From UBA2233 sp002347965 [NCBI: Nitrospirae bacterium UBA2233] (GTDB lineage: Bacteria > UBA2233), in NCBI GenBank assembly GCA_002347965.1, contig DDYN01000044.1, positions 1 through 16,874 of the forward strand: a DNA stretch of 16,874 nt, written 5' to 3'. Every line of letters begins with the position of its first letter. The stretch's first letter is position 1. This document shows positions 15,344 to 16,874 of the stretch, piece after piece. A program made the position numbers and the translations under genes. The notes below the pieces were generated by a model. That model was not told where the DNA came from. It made no database searches and saw only the letters and a list, made by a program, of their open reading frames with translations.

Positions 15344-15765
15344 AGATCGAGCGCCAGATTGGGTTTATCGTTTGTTTGTCGCTGCTCCTTGGCTGCGGCA
15401 GCAAGGAGGCATACTACAAAAGCGTTGCGCACGACTTAAACGCCACCATCCGGCTTCAAGAAGAGGTTGATTCGGGGCATAAGACGGGCAACCTAGACCC
15501 TAAAGATACGGCCATGCGCTTTCTGAATGAATCATTAAACGACCCCGGGCCGTTCGAAGATGTCCGCGTTGGGAAGGAGAAAAAGGGGCGTGTTCGGGTA
15601 TGGGTGCGTTCTTTGCGGTCAGGCTACGAGCTTGAGCTATTCCGGCCAATCCGCCCCGATTCCAGCGGGATTTTCGTGGTGAGTGGCTACCGGACGCTTT
15701 CCCCGGAAGAGGTAGTCAAAAGCTTCCCTAAGGAAAAACCCAGCGATCCTTCGGAAACGAACTGA
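15340..15765 (+). CDS. Small lipoprotein of unknown function
   Basis: 141 residues, starting with GTG in a GTGA overlap with the stop of the preceding gene, so translation is coupled. The N-terminus is a type II signal peptide: charged MKIER, hydrophobic stretch, and lipobox LLGC with the lipidated Cys at 19, followed by GSK. The mature part (about 122 residues) is soluble and polar. It has a helical segment near residues 25-70 and a strand-rich part with RVRVWVRSLRSGYELELF and GIFVVSGYRTL, and it ends in a Lys/Pro/Ser tail. I recognise no domain. With the preceding putative secreted protein it forms a two-gene envelope pair. Its final 38 nt overlap the convergent peptidase gene. Confidence 0.85.
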   Translation: MKIERQIGFIVCLSLLLGCGSKEAYYKSVAHDLNATIRLQEEVDSGHKTGNLDPKDTAMRFLNESLNDPGPFEDVRVGKEKKGRVRVWVRSLRSGYELELFRPIRPDSSGIFVVSGYRTLSPEEVVKSFPKEKPSDPSETN

Positions 15766-16864
15766 GCACTTCGAGCCCGTCTATCGTGAGGACGACGTCG
15801 TCTTCGATCCGCACCCCGCCTATATCGGGGTAGTAAAGACCCGGCTCAACCGTTACTACCGCGCCTTCGGGCAGGAGGATGTCCTCGTTCCCTACTCTTG
15901 GGGGCTCGTGGATGTCCAGCCCAAGGCCGTGGCCCGTGGTGTGGATGAACCCGAAGGGCAACTTGGCCGTCATGTCCGTCGAAAAACCGCTGGCCTCGAA
16001 GTGTGCTACAACAGCCCGGTGGACGCTCGAGGCGCTCACTCCGGCCCTTAAGCGCTCGATGGCGATTCCTTGTGCCTTAAGCACGGCACGGTACATCCGC
16101 TCGAGCCTTTCGGGCGGCCTGCCTTTGACAAAGGTACGCGTGATGTCGGCAAAGTATCTTGTCTGTAGGCTCCTTGGGAACACATCGACCACGATGGGAG
16201 TGTGGGCCAGTATGGGGCCATGTCCCTCTTCATGAGGCAGCGCAGAGAGCGGGCCTGAGGCCACGATCGTGTGTTGCGCAAGCAGCCCGTTCTCAAACAG
16301 GGTGTGCTCCAGCGCGTTGCGAAGCCGTTCACTTGTAAGCGGCTCTCCTTCAAGGACCACACGACCCTCTTTCACCCTTGCCCGCTTTAGGATGTCCACG
16401 ACAACCTGAAGGGCATGTTCGGTTGCCTCAATCGCAACCTTGATCCACCCCACCTCCTGAGGGGATTTTTGCAGCCGTTCTGGAAAGAAGGGCAGCTCTT
16501 GCTGGACATCAACTATAAGGCCCATCTCAGAAAGGCCGACATAGAACACTGCCGGGAAATCGGGCGGGACGAGGAGCGATTCGATTTGATTCGTTAGAAG
16601 GAAGCGGCCGAGAAGCTCTGGAAGCTTTAGCGTTTCGCCTGGGCTTTGTAGCGCCCTCCGGAGGCTCTCCAAAGAAAGCACCTCCGTAACTCTTGCCGTC
16701 GCCTGCGCCCTGGCAAACTCGAGAGGGCTGACAAGAAGGGATGTTTTGGCGCCTTGCTCCAAGAACACGACGGGATCCGGGGCAAGAAAGCCCGTCTTGT
16801 AGAAAAGGTCGGAAGAATGCTCCGGGCTGGCAACAATCAGTCGTGCAGGAGGATGGCTACCCAT
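15728..16864 (-). CDS. M24B metallopeptidase, Xaa-Pro aminopeptidase/dipeptidase-like
   Basis: Dinuclear-metal peptidase of the pita-bread fold that cleaves next to proline in known relatives. 378 residues. A creatinase-like N-terminal domain (about 1-130) is followed by the catalytic domain, with all five metal ligands by motif: D227 (VVDVF), D240 (ADITRTF), H312 (TTGHGLGLDIHEPP), E340 (VEPGLYY) and E354 (RIEDD). H308 and H319 are the expected nearby histidines. The two aspartates are 13 residues apart instead of the usual 11, as in a variant with an FPR insert. Only 10 nt remain upstream in the window and no Shine-Dalgarno is visible in them, so the true start may lie outside. Stop TAG is at 15730-15728. 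Whether it acts on dipeptides or longer peptides cannot be told. Confidence 0.92.
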   Translation of the reverse strand: MGSHPPARLIVASPEHSSDLFYKTGFLAPDPVVFLEQGAKTSLLVSPLEFARAQATARVTEVLSLESLRRALQSPGETLKLPELLGRFLLTNQIESLLVPPDFPAVFYVGLSEMGLIVDVQQELPFFPERLQKSPQEVGWIKVAIEATEHALQVVVDILKRARVKEGRVVLEGEPLTSERLRNALEHTLFENGLLAQHTIVASGPLSALPHEEGHGPILAHTPIVVDVFPRSLQTRYFADITRTFVKGRPPERLERMYRAVLKAQGIAIERLRAGVSASSVHRAVVAHFEASGFSTDMTAKLPFGFIHTTGHGLGLDIHEPPRVGNEDILLPEGAVVTVEPGLYYPDIGGVRIEDDVVLTIDGLEVLSSFPKDRWVFP

Positions 16865-16874
16865 TTTGGCCCGT

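Overview
This window is ordinary bacterial chromosome, densely packed with housekeeping genes. Every gene except the last lies on the + strand, and the intergenic gaps are short (the longest is about 120 nt). Base composition looks moderate, slightly above half GC by eye. The host is a bacterium. A lipobox lipoprotein, a putative RlpA-like secreted protein and SurE fit a diderm (deltaproteobacterial, Nitrospirota-like or similar), but nothing here fixes the phylum and I give none.

Layout. (1) Positions 1-6779: 3' part of guaA (GMP synthase), then dnaE (replicative polymerase alpha subunit), hflX (ribosome-associated GTPase), a small secreted protein of unknown function, and a CDP-alcohol phosphatidyltransferase (PgsA-like). 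The last four are separated by 9 nt or less, or overlap, and look like one transcription unit. (2) 6800-7036: an inverted repeat that surrounds a possible extended -10 element, then tRNA-Val(GAC), then a leader with a perfect 8-bp hairpin in front of thrS. (3) 7037-14494: the classical translation cluster thrS-infC-rpmI-rplT-pheS-pheT, followed 6 nt later by tRNA-Pro(GGG) and then surE. (4) 14495-15765: two unrecognised genes, one probably secreted with a double-psi-beta-barrel-like C-terminus and one lipoprotein, overlapping by 4 nt. (5) 15728-16864, minus strand: an M24B Xaa-Pro-type metallopeptidase that converges on the lipoprotein and overlaps it by 38 nt.

The cluster in region 3 supplies two aminoacyl-tRNA synthetases, initiation factor IF3 and two large-subunit ribosomal proteins as one growth-linked unit. 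The infC reading frame appears to begin at an AUU codon behind a strong Shine-Dalgarno sequence, which is the hallmark of IF3 autoregulation. The surE downstream gene has a similar start puzzle: a signal-peptide-like sequence lies upstream of any conventional start codon and on top of a terminator-like hairpin.

I found no CRISPR array, insertion sequence, prophage, toxin-antitoxin pair or defence cassette. I do not see an undescribed multi-gene system here. The points worth following are the regulatory and start-site features and the three unrecognised small genes.
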